A program made the position numbers and the translations under genes. A stretch of 64,000 nucleotides of DNA from Niastella vici (lineage in GTDB: Bacteria; Bacteroidota; Bacteroidia; Chitinophagales; Chitinophagaceae), in contig NZ_LVYD01000072.1 of NCBI RefSeq assembly GCF_002077945.1, forward strand, positions 1-64,000, in the 5' to 3' direction. The notes beneath the pieces were generated by a model. The model was not told the origin of the DNA. It was given only the letters and a program-made list of their open reading frames with translations, and ran no database searches. Below are positions 1 to 8,359 of the stretch, in pieces (within the stretch, counting starts at the first letter, position 1; each line of letters starts with the position of its first letter).

Positions 1-33
1 TTCACGGGCTTTGCACAGCGCGATAGATATATG

Positions 34-66
34 GTCCTCACGGCGAAAGCTGTGAGGACTTTTTTT
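34..66 (+). terminator. Rho-independent terminator of an upstream gene
   Basis: The arms GTCCTCAC (34-41) and GTGAGGAC (52-59) form a perfect 8-bp stem with a 10-base loop, followed by seven T. It ends a plus-strand transcript that starts outside the window. A separate run of about 15 T lies at 90-104. Confidence 0.8.
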
Positions 67-227
67 ATAACCCATGGTTCCCAATGCTCTTTTTTTTTTT
101 TTTTGCAGGTTATAATGCGTTGACTTTCATATGGGCTTAAAAATACCAGTCTATAAGAACAGTATTTTATGTAAATAACACATTCTCAACCACAAACAAA
201 GCATAACAACATTAAAACAGGGAACCC

Positions 228-235
228 TATATTTG
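228..235 (+). promoter_or_regulatory. Possible Bacteroidota -7 promoter box
   Basis: TATATTTG matches the Bacteroidota consensus TAnnTTTG. It lies only 5 bases before the ATG at 240, so a transcript from it would be nearly leaderless. No clear TTG/TTTG box is seen 19-21 bases upstream, so the match may be chance. Confidence 0.35.
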
Positions 236-239
236 CGAA

Positions 240-1433
240 ATGCTAACACTTAGTAGTCGCGGCCAGCTGATGCCGCCATCGCCTATTCGTAAACTGGTAC
301 CTTTTGCAGAAGCTGCAAAAAAGAAGGGCGTCAAGGTATTTCATTTAAATATTGGCCAACCCGATATTGAAACACCCCAGCCCGTTCTGGATGCCGTTCG
401 GCATTCCGACTTTAAAGTGCTGGAATACAGCCACAGCGCCGGCAACGAAAGTTATCGCCGCAAACTGGTACAATACTATAAAAAGGCTGGTATTGAAATA
501 GATCATACCCAGATCATCGTAACCACCGGTGGTTCAGAAGCGATCTTATTCGGTTTTATGGCCTGCCTCGATGTAGGTGACGAAGTGATCATTCCTGAAC
601 CATTTTACGCCAACTATAATGGATTTGCCGTTGCTGCCGGTGTTAAGGTAGTACCGGTAACTTCAAATATTGAAACCGGTTTTGCCTTACCGCCCATTGC
701 TGATTTTGAGAAACTGATCACGCCCAAAACCAAAGCGATCCTCATTTGCAATCCCAATAACCCCACCGGTTATTTATACAGCCGGGAAGAAATGGAAACG
801 CTTAAGCAGATCGTTCAAAAGCATAACCTGTATTTGTTCTCCGATGAAGCGTACCGCGAATTCTGCTACACCGGCGAACCGGTAAGCGCCATGCAGTTAC
901 CCGGTATTGAAGAAAATGTGGTGCTGATGGATACCATCTCAAAACGCTACAGCGCCTGTGGCGGCCGTATAGGTGCCCTGGTGACAAAGAACAAACAGGT
1001 GCTTGACAGTGTGATGAAATTTGCACAGGCGAGGTTAAGTCCGCCCTCCTTTGCGCAGATACTGGGAGAAGCAGCCGTTGACCTGCCCGACAATTATTTT
1101 GATGCTACCAAAGCAGAATATCTGAAACGCCGCAATACGCTGGTAAAGCGGTTGAATGAAATGCCGGGCGTAACCTGCCCCAACCCCGGCGGTGCGTTTT
1201 ATGCCATGGCGCGTTTACCCATCGACGATTCAGATAAGTTTTGTCAATGGTTGCTGGAATCATTTTCTTACAACGGCCAAACCGTGATGCTGGCCCCGGC
1301 CAGTGGCTTTTATGGAACTGCCGGATTAGGAAAGAATGAAGTGCGGTTAGCCTATGTGTTGAATGTGGGCGATCTCAATAGTGCGATGGATTGTTTGCAG
1401 CAGGCGTTGAAGGAATATCCGGGCAAGAAGTAG
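240..1433 (+). CDS. Pyridoxal-phosphate-dependent class I/II aminotransferase
   Basis: Cytosolic fold-type I aminotransferase, 397 residues, the usual full length. The N-terminal HLNIGQPDIETP segment, the NPNNPTGY motif near residue 171, SDEAYREF near 202 and the SKRYSACGGR motif with the PLP-binding lysine at 235 are all present. It transfers an amino group between an amino acid and a 2-oxo acid; the exact substrate cannot be read from the sequence. The start at 240 is preferred over the ATG at residue 11 because, as I recall, relatives also carry the short leader before MPPSPIRKL. It stands alone, with a strong terminator at 1459-1490. Confidence 0.9.
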   Translation: MLTLSSRGQLMPPSPIRKLVPFAEAAKKKGVKVFHLNIGQPDIETPQPVLDAVRHSDFKVLEYSHSAGNESYRRKLVQYYKKAGIEIDHTQIIVTTGGSEAILFGFMACLDVGDEVIIPEPFYANYNGFAVAAGVKVVPVTSNIETGFALPPIADFEKLITPKTKAILICNPNNPTGYLYSREEMETLKQIVQKHNLYLFSDEAYREFCYTGEPVSAMQLPGIEENVVLMDTISKRYSACGGRIGALVTKNKQVLDSVMKFAQARLSPPSFAQILGEAAVDLPDNYFDATKAEYLKRRNTLVKRLNEMPGVTCPNPGGAFYAMARLPIDDSDKFCQWLLESFSYNGQTVMLAPASGFYGTAGLGKNEVRLAYVLNVGDLNSAMDCLQQALKEYPGKK

Positions 1434-1458
1434 TATAGTAACATGTACGTATACCTGA

Positions 1459-1490
1459 GGCCGCTTTCGAAAGAAGGCGGCCTTTTTTTT
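1459..1490 (+). terminator. Terminator of the aminotransferase gene
   Basis: GGCCGC (1459-1464) pairs with GCGGCC (1477-1482), followed by eight T, 25 bases after the stop codon. Confidence 0.8.
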
Positions 1491-1611
1491 AGTTGGTTGC
1501 CGGTCATACCCTTTACTTATTAAGTCTGGTTAAAATATTATCGAAATATTAATCAGTTCGCTAAAATGGTTATGCGAACCCGGTTTCCTGTCTTTATTCA
1601 TAAACCTATTT

Positions 1612-2592
1612 ATGAAAAGACAAACCTTACAGCTATTCATTTTTATTTCAACATGTACGCTATTACTGATCGGTTGTAGAAAAGACCTGCAACAGGAACC
1701 CGTTTCAACCAATGAACAGGCATCAACTGCTCCACAAGCCAGGATCGCTGCAGCTACTTTCAGCGCAACCAGCTGGATGCAATCATTGCCCGACGGTTAC
1801 CTCCTTTCTCAATTATCTGTTCCTGGTTCGCATGATGCGGGCGCCCGCTTTGAACCGGTTGCAGGTACCGCCAAATGCCAGTCGCTGACCATCGCCGATC
1901 AATTAAATGCAGGTATCCGCTTTCTCGATATCCGTTGCCGGCATATAGACAATGCCTTTGCCATTCATCATGGATCAATATATCAGAATCTGAACTTTGA
2001 TGATGTATTAAATGCCTGCTTTAGTTTTTTAACCAGTAATCCCGGCGAATGTATTATCATGTGCGTTAAAGAAGAATACGACCCCTCAAACAATACCCGC
2101 ACCTTTGAACAAACATTTGATACTTACACACAAAAAAATCCTTCACACTGGTATCTCGGTGCTACCATTCCATCATTGGGTGCTGTGCGGGGTAAAATTG
2201 TTTTAATAAGAAGATTCGGCGCCACCACAACGCCTAAAGGAATTGCAGCAACCAGCTGGGCCGATAATACAACCTTCACGATCAACAACAGCGAATCGCA
2301 ATTGCGGGTGCAGGACAATTATGTTGTTCCGGATAATAATGGTAAATGGACCAACATAAACAATCTGTTAACTGAAGCAAAAAGCGGGAACAGCAATACA
2401 CTGTATATCAATTTTACCAGTGGGTATAAATCACTCATCTTTAGCATACCCAGCATCACAACCGTTTCGAATAACATTAACCCACGCGTTATCTCTTACT
2501 TTACAACAAATACGCAGGGAAGATTTGGAATTATACCGATGGATTTTTCAGATGCGCAAAAAGCAACGCTGATTGCACAAACAAACTTTTAA
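1612..2592 (+). CDS. Phosphatidylinositol-specific phospholipase C domain lipoprotein
   Basis: Predicted exported lipoprotein of 326 residues: a hydrophobic signal ends in LLLIGC with the lipid-attachment cysteine at residue 22. The PI-PLC X-type fold is recognised from PGSHDAG with catalytic His74, the QLNAGIRFLDIRC strand, and IHHGS with the second histidine (119/120). Enzymes of this family cleave the phosphodiester of phosphatidylinositol by acid-base catalysis; bacterial ones need no calcium. Both histidines are kept, so activity is plausible. The gene is monocistronic, between the aminotransferase terminator and a convergent hairpin. The true substrate is unknown. Confidence 0.85.
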   Translation: MKRQTLQLFIFISTCTLLLIGCRKDLQQEPVSTNEQASTAPQARIAAATFSATSWMQSLPDGYLLSQLSVPGSHDAGARFEPVAGTAKCQSLTIADQLNAGIRFLDIRCRHIDNAFAIHHGSIYQNLNFDDVLNACFSFLTSNPGECIIMCVKEEYDPSNNTRTFEQTFDTYTQKNPSHWYLGATIPSLGAVRGKIVLIRRFGATTTPKGIAATSWADNTTFTINNSESQLRVQDNYVVPDNNGKWTNINNLLTEAKSGNSNTLYINFTSGYKSLIFSIPSITTVSNNINPRVISYFTTNTQGRFGIIPMDFSDAQKATLIAQTNF

Positions 2593-2602
2593 GTTATCTA
2601 AC

Positions 2603-2636
2603 GTGTGGATCTGTATTAGTATGGGTCCACACTTTT
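2603..2636. terminator. Terminator hairpin between convergent genes
   Basis: GTGTGGA (2603-2609) pairs with TCCACAC (2626-2632), followed by TTTT. It closes the PI-PLC gene and sits at the stop codon of the convergent small gene. Confidence 0.65.
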
Positions 2637-2637
2637 A

Positions 2638-2868
2638 TTATGCAGCCGACTGGTTTACGGTTCTTCCCAACAACGCTCCTACGACCTTGAAATACCGGTG
2701 CGGGGTGATCTCATTCACCGTTTTATAATCAGGAATAAAACCGGTACCCCGGCACATATCCTGAATAGAAACCATGGCTTCCGGTTTTCCTCTTGAAACA
2801 ACTACCAGCTTCCTGCGCCGTTTGGCGCCAGCTTTATTCTCCTTCACTGTTACAATAAAATAAGCCAT
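2638..2868 (-). CDS. Small basic protein of unknown function
   Basis: A 76-residue frame starting with ATG, rich in Lys/Arg in its first half (KENKAGAKRRRKLVVVSRGK) and without a signal peptide or membrane segment. I do not recognise the family. It may be real because it ends against a convergent terminator and its upstream region (2869-2990) is AT-rich and promoter-like. No neighbour suggests a function. Confidence 0.5.
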   Translation of the reverse strand: MAYFIVTVKENKAGAKRRRKLVVVSRGKPEAMVSIQDMCRGTGFIPDYKTVNEITPHRYFKVVGALLGRTVNQSAA

Positions 2869-3035
2869 TATGCAGGGATTTAATCGTTATTGGCACACTT
2901 CTGTCCAATATTATTTAATCCCCTGTTTCTAACGGTTACCGGTTTATTTATTTCCGGCACAATAAGCACTTCCTTTTAGTACCTCGTAAACAATTTGATC
3001 ATTTAGAACTTGTAAAAACCGTTAGTTGCAAACGC

Positions 3036-3057
3036 AAAAAGGCTCCCCGGGGAGCCA
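3036..3057 (-). terminator. Perfect-stem minus-strand terminator
   Basis: GGCTCCCC/GGGGAGCC forms a perfect 8-bp inverted repeat; on the minus strand it is followed by TTTTTGCG. It lies about 20 bases past the stop of a dubious 86-codon frame. Confidence 0.7.
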
Positions 3058-3501
3058 ATTATTGAAGGTATAAGTTTTCAGATTGAAGCAACACGTTGTG
3101 CGTTCAGGCTACAGCAAAAAACTGAAAGCCGAACGCTACCAATCACAAAGGCCGGGCATTTCAACAATTTTGCCTTAAGCCTTTTTACAAAAAAGGTTCT
3201 GTCATCATACACAAAAATTAACCAAGGTGTATGCATGATGCGGGTACAGGATCCAGGAAGTAAGCGTATATATTTTGAAAAGATATTGGTTTTAAAAAGA
3301 GGGGGCCAGATAAAAATAACGCCCCCGATTAAATCCAATATCCTTTGAATATCCTGTTCCTTACATTACAAATTACATTCCAACTGTGTTGCATTTCTAC
3401 TCTTTCTTACAGTAAATTCTTATAAACGCATTTTTATTTACACAACAGCTTACTGCTATCGTAATATTACGAAGCCTGAACGCATTGCCAGGTGTATAAT
3501 G

Positions 3502-3536
3502 AAAAAGCCAGGCTCCCCATATACCGGGACCCTGGC
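3502..3536 (-). terminator. Terminator of the truncated T9SS cargo gene, now serving namZ
   Basis: On the minus strand GCCAGG pairs with CCTGGC across an imperfect inner stem, followed by TTTTTC. It lies 25 bases past the stop codon of the sorting-domain remnant, so that gene's 3' end is preserved intact. Confidence 0.7.
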
Positions 3537-3561
3537 CATTCTATATTGCTCTTTATATCTA

Positions 3562-3762
3562 TTAAGGTACGATCAATTTATAAGTAGCCGAAGTGCCATC
3601 AACTGTATTAATGTTCAACAAATACCAGCCACCCGGCCAGCCGGTGGTTGAAATATCAGTTACCGCATCACTGAATGTAAACCGGTGGAACAAGGTGCCG
3701 TTGCTGCCAATACGATCTTTCGCTATTGGTAAATAAGAAAGGGTTGAATTCGTAATAACCAG
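3562..3762 (-). pseudogene. 3' remnant of a type IX secretion system cargo (C-terminal sorting domain)
   Basis: On the minus strand a frame without a start codon encodes PIAKDRIGSNGT...GGWYLLNINTVDG..TYKLIVP and then stops at 3562-3564. The pattern (basic-residue patch, GWYLLNI, final KLIVP) is that of a T9SS type A C-terminal sorting domain, which sends outer-membrane-translocated cargo to the surface. The frame is open only back to a TGA at 3763-3765 and overlaps the end of the muramidase gene in another frame. I infer that the body of a large secreted protein was deleted, leaving its last 60 codons and its terminator. Confidence 0.75.
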
Positions 3763-4910
3763 TCACTGCATGTAGTATATGTTTTTATGTCTTCTGCAAA
3801 ATCAGCCAATGGTATATCGAACAGGGTTGCGGAGTTGGAAATGCCCGATAACAGATCAAGATGCTTTTTACCTGATGGATTTACATGAGTGGGATAAGTA
3901 GCCCATTGAAACAATTCCGGATGCAATTCCTTAATGATCCGGATGAGCAGCCAGCCGGCCGCCACCGGCATAAAGGAAGCAGTACTGGTAACATGCAACA
4001 TAACACCAGCACATGGCATAGCAGCATATTTCCCTTCAGTTGGTGTAAATAGAACTGGCCTGGCATGTACGCTGCCCGACAGGGTTGGGATCAGCGTATT
4101 AAATAGCCGGGCCGTTTTATTGGCCAGCAACCAGGGCGCGCCAGCCACTCTGAATGGAATTGCTGTTCCCCTGCCCTCGCTGCAATTCGTTGCTTCCAGA
4201 AAACAAAGCCCGGGATATAATAAAGCCGATTCAAAAACCGGAATAGCAGGCGATAGTGGAACAAAAGATTGACACCAATCGGAATAAAACATACCTCGTT
4301 CCCAATTGAGGCATGAAACAACCGTAAGCCGGCAATTTATTGCATGCGTTTCATTAAAGAAGCGGGCCAATTCACCCAGCGTACAACTATGCCTTACTGG
4401 TATCGACCAGCGCCCGATGAAACTGCTGCAATTAGTTTCATCCAATAGTGGCCCTTCGGCCAATAACAAATTTCCTGAAAGCGGATTGGGCCTGTCGGCC
4501 ACAACAAAAGGAATATCAAAAGCGGCACAAGCTTCCATCACATGCGATAGCGTCCATAAGTACGTATAAAAACGACTGCCCACATCGGGGATGTCAAAAA
4601 GTACGAGGTCGATACCGGCAAGATCAGCCTGCGCCGGCGCCAGTTTATCACCGTACAAACTAATGACCGGCAAATTTGTGAGCGGATCAATAGTATTATC
4701 AATTGAATGCCCATCTGCCCCGGTAGTATCGAGTCCATGTTCCGGCGAGAATAATTTCACGATATTAAAACCGTGTTTCAATAAAGACACGCGTGATGGA
4801 ATAAACCGGTTGGTGGTTGCAGCATGGTTGGTTACCAACGCTATATTGCGGTTCTTCCAGTCAGGATGCTGAGTCAGCAATACATCTATTCCAAATTGAA
4901 GTGGAGGCAT
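3723..4910 (-). CDS. namZ: DUF1343 / NamZ-type exo-beta-N-acetylmuramidase
   Basis: About 395 residues from the preferred start MPPLQFGIDVLL; the frame extends 27 codons further upstream, but that extension lacks family features. Recognisable blocks are ALVTNHAATT, FSPEHGLDTTGADG, LVLFDIPDVGSRFYTYLWTL, VVADRPNPLSG and LPFRVAGAPWL-like segments. The family (NamZ) removes terminal N-acetylmuramic acid from peptidoglycan fragments and is typical of cell-wall recycling. No signal peptide is visible with this start. The 3' end overlaps the frame of a degraded sorting domain, so its present terminator is borrowed from the neighbour. The region upstream leads directly to the AraC gene. Confidence 0.85.
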   Translation of the reverse strand: MPPLQFGIDVLLTQHPDWKNRNIALVTNHAATTNRFIPSRVSLLKHGFNIVKLFSPEHGLDTTGADGHSIDNTIDPLTNLPVISLYGDKLAPAQADLAGIDLVLFDIPDVGSRFYTYLWTLSHVMEACAAFDIPFVVADRPNPLSGNLLLAEGPLLDETNCSSFIGRWSIPVRHSCTLGELARFFNETHAINCRLTVVSCLNWERGMFYSDWCQSFVPLSPAIPVFESALLYPGLCFLEATNCSEGRGTAIPFRVAGAPWLLANKTARLFNTLIPTLSGSVHARPVLFTPTEGKYAAMPCAGVMLHVTSTASFMPVAAGWLLIRIIKELHPELFQWATYPTHVNPSGKKHLDLLSGISNSATLFDIPLADFAEDIKTYTTCSDWLLRIQPFLIYQ

Positions 4911-5066
4911 ACAGGAAAAGTAAGGAAAAATTGGCGACTGATCACCGGTTTGTTGTTCCTTCCGGGCAATTAACAACTTAATTTGCGCCACAGCCTGTTG
5001 AAGCCTTTCTTCCCAGTTTCCTTTTATTACTACTCACAGCACCGGAGCAAAGGTTTTCAGCACAAA

Positions 5067-5873
5067 TCAGATCTTCGAGGGCGCCACCCCGTAGGCATTC
5101 TTAAAGGCATACGAAAAATGCGACAGGTCTTCAAACCCAACTTCCAGGTAAACATCTGAAGGTTTGTTTCCCTTTTCTTTAATGAGATAATGGGCTTCCT
5201 GCAATCTTTTCTGCAACAGCCAGTTGCCGGGTGAGGCATGAAAGATCTTTTCGAAGTCGCGTTTAAAGGTAGCCAAACTTCTCCCCGTTAAATAGGCAAA
5301 GCGGTGAAGGCCTACATTGAACTGGTAATGCTGCAGCATATATGCTTCGAGATCGATCTTGCCCGGTTCTGTAAAATCGAAAAGCGTATCCTTCAATTCA
5401 GGCTGGTTGCGCAATAATAACAATACGGCTTCTTTTACTTTCAGGGCAAATAATGGGGCGTTTTCTTCAGGTGATAACTCTTCATATGGTAGTATAGAAT
5501 CCATAAAACTCTTAAAGAGCGGATGAGGTGTCAATTTAACAATCGCAGACGAAGTATGCGATTTAGTGGCCGTATAGCCATGTTCGATACTTATTTTGCG
5601 CAGCGTTTCCTGATCCAGCATGATAGAAACCGATTTGAAAACACCGCCTTCCGGCGGATGTTTTACAAATTTCGCCAACTGGTTCCTTTTTACGAACCTG
5701 AAATCTCCCGGTTCAAACCGGTGTTCCCTGCTACCATCGTTCACCAGTAAAGTGCCTGCAAGATGGTAACTGAACACATGGTCCTGAATAAATTGTTCAC
5801 CCCCGCGACTCACCTGGTGGTAGCAGGAGTAAACAATTCCAGGATTTGAGGGCTGTTGAGCCATAGCTTTCAC
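5067..5873 (-). CDS. AraC family transcriptional regulator
   Basis: 268 residues. The N-terminal half resembles a cupin-like sensor (LAGTLLVNDGSREHRFEPGDF). The C-terminal half is the double helix-turn-helix domain, with RSLATFKRDFEKIFHASPGNWL and the typical closing helix SDVYLEVGFEDLSHFSYAFKNAYGVAPSKI. It lies 24 bases downstream of a short-chain dehydrogenase on the same strand, so the two are probably cotranscribed, and it may control that enzyme. The ligand is unknown. Confidence 0.9.
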   Translation of the reverse strand: MKAMAQQPSNPGIVYSCYHQVSRGGEQFIQDHVFSYHLAGTLLVNDGSREHRFEPGDFRFVKRNQLAKFVKHPPEGGVFKSVSIMLDQETLRKISIEHGYTATKSHTSSAIVKLTPHPLFKSFMDSILPYEELSPEENAPLFALKVKEAVLLLLRNQPELKDTLFDFTEPGKIDLEAYMLQHYQFNVGLHRFAYLTGRSLATFKRDFEKIFHASPGNWLLQKRLQEAHYLIKEKGNKPSDVYLEVGFEDLSHFSYAFKNAYGVAPSKI

Positions 5874-5897
5874 TTTAAATATGCGTTATGGCAAAGG

Positions 5898-6782
5898 TCA
5901 ATTTTTTTTGCCAAGCAATTGCTTCCCGTAACTTGTTTCCAGGAAATTGCCGGCTTCCTCATGATCGGTGGAAAGCGTTACGGGCAGCCATTTTTCAAAC
6001 TCTCCTTTTCTGATCTCATCTGCACTCCGTAACATACCAGCCGCTTCACTGCCCAATATAAGATGAACCGGCGGTTCGGGATGTTCAACCAGATCGAGCA
6101 TCACCTTCGCTGCTTTTTCCGGATCGCCTACGGGCACAAATTTACCGCTTTGAAAGAACTCAACCCGCTGGTCAACCGTGGTCTCGTACCCTTCAACAAA
6201 AGGAGCATAGGTCATGGAAGCACCAGCCCAATCGGTACGGAAACCACCGGGCTCAACCGAAGTTACCTTTATGCCTAATGGAGCTACTTCCTTTGCCAGC
6301 GCTTCGGTAAACCCGCTTACGCCAAACTTGGCAGCCTGGTAAATAGAAACGCCTGCATTACCCACACGACCACCTATGGAACTGATCTGCAAAATGCGCC
6401 CGCTCCGTTGTTTACGCATATGTGGCAATACCGCACGCGTTATATGAATGGGGGCAACCAAATTTGTTTCGAGCTGACTGCGAACCTGTTCATCGGTGAA
6501 TGCTTCTGCCGCGCCAACAATTCCGAAACCGGCATTATTAACCAGCACATCAATACGGCCAAAATGTTTTACCGCCTGTTCTACAGCATGGGTGATAGCT
6601 TCCTGATCAGTTACGTCTAACTGCAGCGGAAGTATCTGCGAAGGGTATTTAATTACAAGATCAGCTAACTGTTGAGGCTGACGGGCAGTGGCGGCAACCT
6701 GATCTCCTTTTGCCAGCACCGCTTCGGTGAGTGATCGTCCCAACCCGCGGGAACTGCCTGTGATAAACCAAACTTTAGTCAT
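5898..6782 (-). CDS. Short-chain dehydrogenase/reductase
   Basis: Classical SDR of about 294 residues from the ATG at 6782 (an earlier TTG adds eight residues). The cofactor motif TGSSRGLGRSL, the NNAG motif (VLVNNAGFGIVG), the catalytic Ser (QISSIGG) and the YQAAK motif are intact, with EPGGFRTDW after them. Such enzymes use NAD(P)H to reduce carbonyls or oxidise alcohols; the substrate cannot be assigned. It sits between a second SDR and the AraC gene, all on the minus strand; 92 bases separate it from the upstream SDR. Confidence 0.9.
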   Translation of the reverse strand: MTKVWFITGSSRGLGRSLTEAVLAKGDQVAATARQPQQLADLVIKYPSQILPLQLDVTDQEAITHAVEQAVKHFGRIDVLVNNAGFGIVGAAEAFTDEQVRSQLETNLVAPIHITRAVLPHMRKQRSGRILQISSIGGRVGNAGVSIYQAAKFGVSGFTEALAKEVAPLGIKVTSVEPGGFRTDWAGASMTYAPFVEGYETTVDQRVEFFQSGKFVPVGDPEKAAKVMLDLVEHPEPPVHLILGSEAAGMLRSADEIRKGEFEKWLPVTLSTDHEEAGNFLETSYGKQLLGKKN

Positions 6783-6874
6783 GGTATTAATTTTTTGATA
6801 CCACAAAGTTGGTGTTTACCGGCCTCCACAGGTTTGTTTAAAAGCTCAAAGGTGGTTTGTTAAAAAGCTCAGGC

Positions 6875-7621
6875 CTATGCCCCTACTCCATTGAATTGAT
6901 TCAGTGTAGCTTCCGGTGCCTGCAGGAATGAGAAATATACTTCTTTCGTTCTGCCCGGTCTTACCGCATATTCGTTCTTTTGCAAGGCGTTGAAAATGTC
7001 CTGCGCCACTTCATCGGGCGATAATTTTTCGGCAGTGAAATCTTTCGTCATGTCGGTATCAACAAACGGTGGAAACACTTCAAACAGTTTTACATGCGGA
7101 TGCGTTCTTTGCAGCACCAGTCTTAATGCCTGGGAATAAGAGTGCAGCGCCGCTTTTGTCGCACTGTAAGTTGCTATTACCGTAGCAGGCAAATAGGAAA
7201 CGATGGATTCAATATTGATAATGGCGGCTTCTTTGCTGGCCTTCAGGAAAGGCAATAACTTTTCTGTTAACCGTACTACCGACAGGTAATTCAGGTCCAT
7301 TTCAAACTTTGCCTTTTCATACACCCCATTTTCACTGTCGAGCGGATAAGCAGTCACTACACCGGCGTTGTTCACGAGGATATCGAGCCCGCCGAATTTT
7401 GATTTAACCTGCTTAACCAGGTTCTCAACATCCGCTTCATTGGTAATATCAGCAACTACGTACGATGTGCCGGGCAATTGGGCTACGGCCTCTTTGAGTT
7501 TATCTTCACGCCGGCCGGCCAGAATAAGCTGGTTACCTTTTCCTGATAATTTTTTTGCAATAGAAAAACCAATTCCGGTTGCACCACCTGTAATAAGAAT
7601 GGTTTTGTTTTCGATGTTCAT
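6875..7621 (-). CDS. DltE-like short-chain dehydrogenase, probable TetR target
   Basis: 248-residue SDR with TGGATGIGFSIAKKL, DILVNNAGVV, the catalytic segment NIESIVSYLP and YSATKAALHSYSQALR. The overall pattern is that of the DltE-like oxidoreductase group. A perfect palindrome (TATACCGATCGGTATA) lies 28 bases before its start and is almost identical to one before the adjacent TetR gene, so I infer repression by that regulator. The inducer could be an electrophile or aldehyde, but nothing in the sequence proves it. Confidence 0.88.
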   Translation of the reverse strand: MNIENKTILITGGATGIGFSIAKKLSGKGNQLILAGRREDKLKEAVAQLPGTSYVVADITNEADVENLVKQVKSKFGGLDILVNNAGVVTAYPLDSENGVYEKAKFEMDLNYLSVVRLTEKLLPFLKASKEAAIINIESIVSYLPATVIATYSATKAALHSYSQALRLVLQRTHPHVKLFEVFPPFVDTDMTKDFTAEKLSPDEVAQDIFNALQKNEYAVRPGRTKEVYFSFLQAPEATLNQFNGVGA

Positions 7622-7649
7622 ATTGTATGTTTTTAATTTATCAATTTTT

Positions 7650-7665
7650 TATACCGATCGGTATA
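7650..7665. promoter_or_regulatory. TetR operator upstream of the DltE-like SDR
   Basis: TATACCGATCGGTATA is a perfect 16-bp palindrome 28 bases before the SDR start. It matches the site before the TetR gene except at the two central positions. Confidence 0.8.
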
Positions 7666-7685
7666 TTTTAAGTCAAAAAAAAGGA

Positions 7686-8276
7686 CTATTTGCAATAGTC
7701 ATTAATTTCCTGTTTCAGGGCGTCAACAATAACCTGCATCTGCTTTGTGTTACCCTGTAAGCGGGCAATCCACATGCCGCCTTCAATCATGGCAAAGGCT
7801 TTTATGGAGAAGACTTCTGCATCAAAAGATGGCTTGAACTCACCAGCATCAATACCAGCCTTTACGATCTTTGCGATCAGGTTTTCTGTGGTCTGGATGG
7901 CCTTACTCACTTTATGCTTTACTACCGGATTGGTATCATCAGCCTCGGTACCAAAATTCATGAGCGGACAACCGTAATTACCCTCCTGCTGCGCTACGGT
8001 GTTGAAGTAATAATCAAACAGGGCAAACAGTTTATCGCGATTGGTAGAAGCGCGCGACATGGCCATGCTCATATCGGCCACCACTCTTTTCACCAGGTAA
8101 TCAAAAGCTTCGAGACAGATCTCATCTTTACTCTCGAAATTACCGTACACGCTTCCTTTCGTAAGCGCCGTCGCCTCCACAATATCATTGATAGAAGTTG
8201 CAGCCATGCCCTTTTTATTTATAATAGGAGCTGCTTTTTCAACAATAAAATGTCTGGTGCGCTCTGCTTTTGTCAT
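7686..8276 (-). CDS. TetR family transcriptional repressor
   Basis: 196 residues with an N-terminal TetR helix-turn-helix (RHFIVEKAAPIINKKGMAATSINDIVEATALTKGSVYGNFESKDEICLEAF). The C-terminal half has the family's ligand-binding style with the CPLMNFGTEADDTNP segment, as in the C-terminal domain of AcuR/YxaF-like regulators. It is upstream of the SDR on the same strand. One operator-like palindrome overlaps its own promoter and a second precedes the SDR, so autoregulation and control of the SDR are likely. Confidence 0.9.
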   Translation of the reverse strand: MTKAERTRHFIVEKAAPIINKKGMAATSINDIVEATALTKGSVYGNFESKDEICLEAFDYLVKRVVADMSMAMSRASTNRDKLFALFDYYFNTVAQQEGNYGCPLMNFGTEADDTNPVVKHKVSKAIQTTENLIAKIVKAGIDAGEFKPSFDAEVFSIKAFAMIEGGMWIARLQGNTKQMQVIVDALKQEINDYCK

Positions 8277-8283
8277 AACACCA

Positions 8284-8305
8284 CAAAAATATACCGAATG
8301 GTATA
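8284..8305 (-). promoter_or_regulatory. TetR promoter and overlapping operator
   Basis: On the minus strand TATTTTTG (8284-8291) fits the TAnnTTTG box, and the palindrome TATACCATTCGGTATA (8290-8305) overlaps it by two bases. A bound repressor would cover the promoter, as expected for autorepression. Confidence 0.75.
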
Positions 8306-8359
8306 ATTTACCAAATATTTCTTTTTGCCTGCTCTTTCTGCCTGGTAAGCGACTGATTA

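Larger units (their letters stand above)
2869..3561. other. Intergenic region with two minus-strand terminators
   Basis: About 690 bases without a convincing gene. It contains two minus-strand terminators (3041-3057 and 3502-3536). The first implies a transcript between 3060 and 3500; the only frame there is an 86-codon TTG-start frame (3078-3338) with no recognisable features. Confidence 0.5.

Noticed and set aside
90-104. Run of 15 T as a phase-variation tract
   Set aside because: It lies outside any gene and about 135 bases from the nearest start codon; no promoter spacing role is evident.
3078-3338. 86-codon minus-strand frame before a terminator
   Set aside because: TTG start, no recognisable features, irregular composition; only the nearby terminator speaks for it.
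4306-4872. Plus-strand frames opposite the muramidase gene
   Set aside because: Shadows of the minus-strand coding sequence without starts or motifs of their own.
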